From: Natronospira bacteriovora | GTDB lineage: Bacteria > Pseudomonadota > Gammaproteobacteria > Natronospirales > Natronospiraceae | Reading direction: 5' to 3' | Length of the DNA: 64,000 bases | Assembly (NCBI RefSeq): GCF_030848495.1 | Contig: NZ_JAVDDT010000006.1 | Location: forward strand, 62,001-126,000 | Shown here: in pieces, positions 62,594 to 64,000 of the stretch | How positions within the stretch are numbered: the stretch's first letter is position 1 | Layout of the letters: each line of letters starts with the position of its first letter | The notes under the pieces: model-generated | The model's input: only the letters and a program-made list of their open reading frames with translations | Database searches by the model: none | What the model was told of the DNA's origin: nothing | Made by a program: the position numbers and the translations under genes

Positions 62594-64000
62594 ATGCAGC
62601 GTTTTCTGAGAGTGCTCGGTTTCCTTCTGGCCACCGGCTTCACCCTGTTCGTGGTGGCGGTGGTCGTTGTGGTGGCGGCCTACCTTTACGTGGCGCCGGA
62701 TCATCCGGACGTGGAGGTGCTGCGCGAAGTGGAGATGAAGGTGCCGATGCGGGTCTACAGCCGCGACGGTCGCCTGATGGCGGAGTTCGGTGAAGAGCGT
62801 CGCCGCCCCCTGGCCTACGAGGAATTTCCCGAACGCCTGCGTGAAGCCTTCATCGCGGCAGAGGATGACCGTTTCTATCAGCACCCCGGGGTGGATTATC
62901 AGGGCCTGATACGGGCCACGATCAACCTGATACGGACCCGGGAACGCACCCAGGGCGGTTCCACCATCACCATGCAGGTGGCACGCAATTTCTTCCTGAC
63001 CCGGGACCGGACCTACATCCGCAAGATCAGCGAAATCTTCCTGGCGCTCAAGATCGAGCGGGAGTTGAGCAAGGAAGAAATCCTCAGCCTCTATCTCAAC
63101 AAGATATTCCTGGGCCACCGTGCCTTCGGCGTGGCCGCGGCGGCCGAGGTCTATTACGGCAAGACGGTGGACGAGCTCAGCCTGGCGGAGATGGCCATGA
63201 TCGCCGGCCTGCCCCAGGCACCGTCCCGCGCCAATCCCCTGAGTAACCCGGAACGGGCCGTGCAACGCCGGGGTTATGTGCTCGGTCGCATGCTGGAACG
63301 GGGCATCATCAGCCAGGAAGAATATGCCGAGGCCGTCATGGCACCGGTGACGGCCAGCCACCATGGCGCCGTTGTCGAGGCCTCCGCGCCATTTGTCAGC
63401 GAAATGGTGCGCCAGCACATGCTGGATGCCTACGGTGAAGACGCCTATACCGAAGGCTTTCGCGTCTACACCACCATCGACCCTGAGCGGCAGGATGCCG
63501 CGACGGCCGCCCTGCGACGGGGCCTGATGGCCTACGATCGCCGTCACGGCTGGCGTGGGGCCGTGGGTCAGGTGGCCATGCCGGAAAACCCCGACGACGA
63601 TCGAGCCTGGGCATCCACGCTGGCCAGTTACTACCGCATCGGCGGCCTGGAACCCGTGGTGGTTGCGGCGGTGGACGAGGCCCATTTCGAGGCCGTCAAC
63701 CGCATGGGTGAACGCCTGACGGTGGACTTCGACACCATGGAATGGGCACGGCCCTTCATCAATCGGGCCCGGGTCGGTGATCCGCCGGAGAAGCCTGCCG
63801 ATGTGGTGATGATGGGCGATGTGGTGTTCCTCCAGAACCAGGGCGATCGCTGGGGCCTGGCCCAGGTGCCGGAAGTGGAGGGCACCGTGGTGGCACTGGA
63901 CCCGCAGGATGGCGCCATCATTGCCCTGGCCGGCGGCTTCGATTTCCGCCACAGCCAGTTCAACCGCGCGGTGCAGGCCCTGCGGCAACCGGGCTCGGCC
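62594..64000 (+). CDS. mrcA: penicillin-binding protein 1A (5' part, runs off window)
   Basis: This is the class A peptidoglycan synthase with glycosyltransferase and transpeptidase activities. The window holds the first 469 residues: a cytoplasmic/membrane anchor (VVAVVVVVAAYLYVAP), the GT51 domain with EDDRFYQHPGVDYQG and QGGSTITMQVARN, then the linker/OB-like region. Sequence ends at RQPGSA, just before the expected SxxK of the transpeptidase. A ribosome site GGGGAATGGA precedes ATG 62594. It is divergent from pilM, as in many relatives. It could be named ponA. Confidence 0.95.
   Translation, partial: MQRFLRVLGFLLATGFTLFVVAVVVVVAAYLYVAPDHPDVEVLREVEMKVPMRVYSRDGRLMAEFGEERRRPLAYEEFPERLREAFIAAEDDRFYQHPGVDYQGLIRATINLIRTRERTQGGSTITMQVARNFFLTRDRTYIRKISEIFLALKIERELSKEEILSLYLNKIFLGHRAFGVAAAAEVYYGKTVDELSLAEMAMIAGLPQAPSRANPLSNPERAVQRRGYVLGRMLERGIISQEEYAEAVMAPVTASHHGAVVEASAPFVSEMVRQHMLDAYGEDAYTEGFRVYTTIDPERQDAATAALRRGLMAYDRRHGWRGAVGQVAMPENPDDDRAWASTLASYYRIGGLEPVVVAAVDEAHFEAVNRMGERLTVDFDTMEWARPFINRARVGDPPEKPADVVMMGDVVFLQNQGDRWGLAQVPEVEGTVVALDPQDGAIIALAGGFDFRHSQFNRAVQALRQPGSA

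Noticed and set aside
62549-63988. 479-codon minus-strand frame at the window end
   Set aside because: It is antisense to mrcA, which has clear GT51 motifs.

Overview
This window is a chromosomal segment of a high-GC gammaproteobacterium. The gene content fits Ectothiorhodospiraceae, Natronospira or Wenzhouxiangella-like lineages: a fused aspartokinase/diaminopimelate decarboxylase, an aa3 oxidase operon with CtaA, CtaB and SURF1, a pilMNOPQ locus beside aroK-aroB, a gmk-rpoZ-spoT-ridA-recG block, and a large secreted S8 protease. The taxonomic call is inference from gene content. No rRNA, tRNA, CRISPR array, transposase or prophage was seen.

Layout. 0.1-4.4 kb: ftsY, ftsE, ftsX and convergent rpoH, with a perfect CIRCE operator upstream of rpoH. 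4.4-10.4 kb: two exported proteins, one a 1541-residue subtilase, that share a C-terminal sorting-like tail. 10.6-19.5 kb: cytochrome c oxidase subunits and their assembly and heme A factors. 19.7-25.1 kb: biotin genes bioB-bioF-bioH-bioC-bioD. 25.3-29.2 kb: comF and lysC-lysA, the latter preceded by a lysine-rich mini-ORF and an intrinsic terminator. 29.9-33.9 kb: four envelope lipoproteins (two LPP20-like, LpoB-like, COG3014-like). 34.6-38.0 kb: an MFS transporter, ubiC and ubiA. 38.2-45.5 kb: recG, ridA, spoT, rpoZ, gmk, yicC. 45.6-49.2 kb: PP2C phosphatase, rph, rdgB, hemW and a CPXCG protein. 49.4-51.6 kb: a DnaA-box pair, rpmE and gltA. 51.7-55.2 kb: hemE, pyrF, aroB, aroK. 55.3-62.3 kb: a large lipoprotein and pilQ, P, O, N, M. 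62.6 kb to the end: the 5' part of mrcA.

The most unusual feature is not a gene. Ten intergenic spaces in the first 41 kb are filled almost edge to edge by one family of composite, nested palindromes of about 180-620 bp. They total about 4.2 kb, roughly 6.5% of the window. From outside to inside they are built from mirrored modules: an approximately 11-nt periodic repeat (CACGAAATGGA type, with CGCGAGATGGA and CACAGATGGA variants), a GGGCCGTGC / CTTCGGAGGGGCCGTGC block, and a REP-like core (GTGGGAGCGG..CCGCGAT). They usually abut a stop codon, and they supply the stop codons of bioC and bioF. A second family, three long hairpins made of TCGTNN hexamers, lies beside bioD, upstream of bioB, and between gltA and hemE. 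Because of these repeats, many short open frames in intergenic DNA are artefacts and are not annotated as genes.

Functionally the window is mostly housekeeping: division and secretion (FtsY/E/X), heat-shock control, aerobic respiration, biotin, lysine, ubiquinone, heme, pyrimidine and aromatic synthesis, stringent response, nucleotide sanitation, envelope maintenance and type IV pili.
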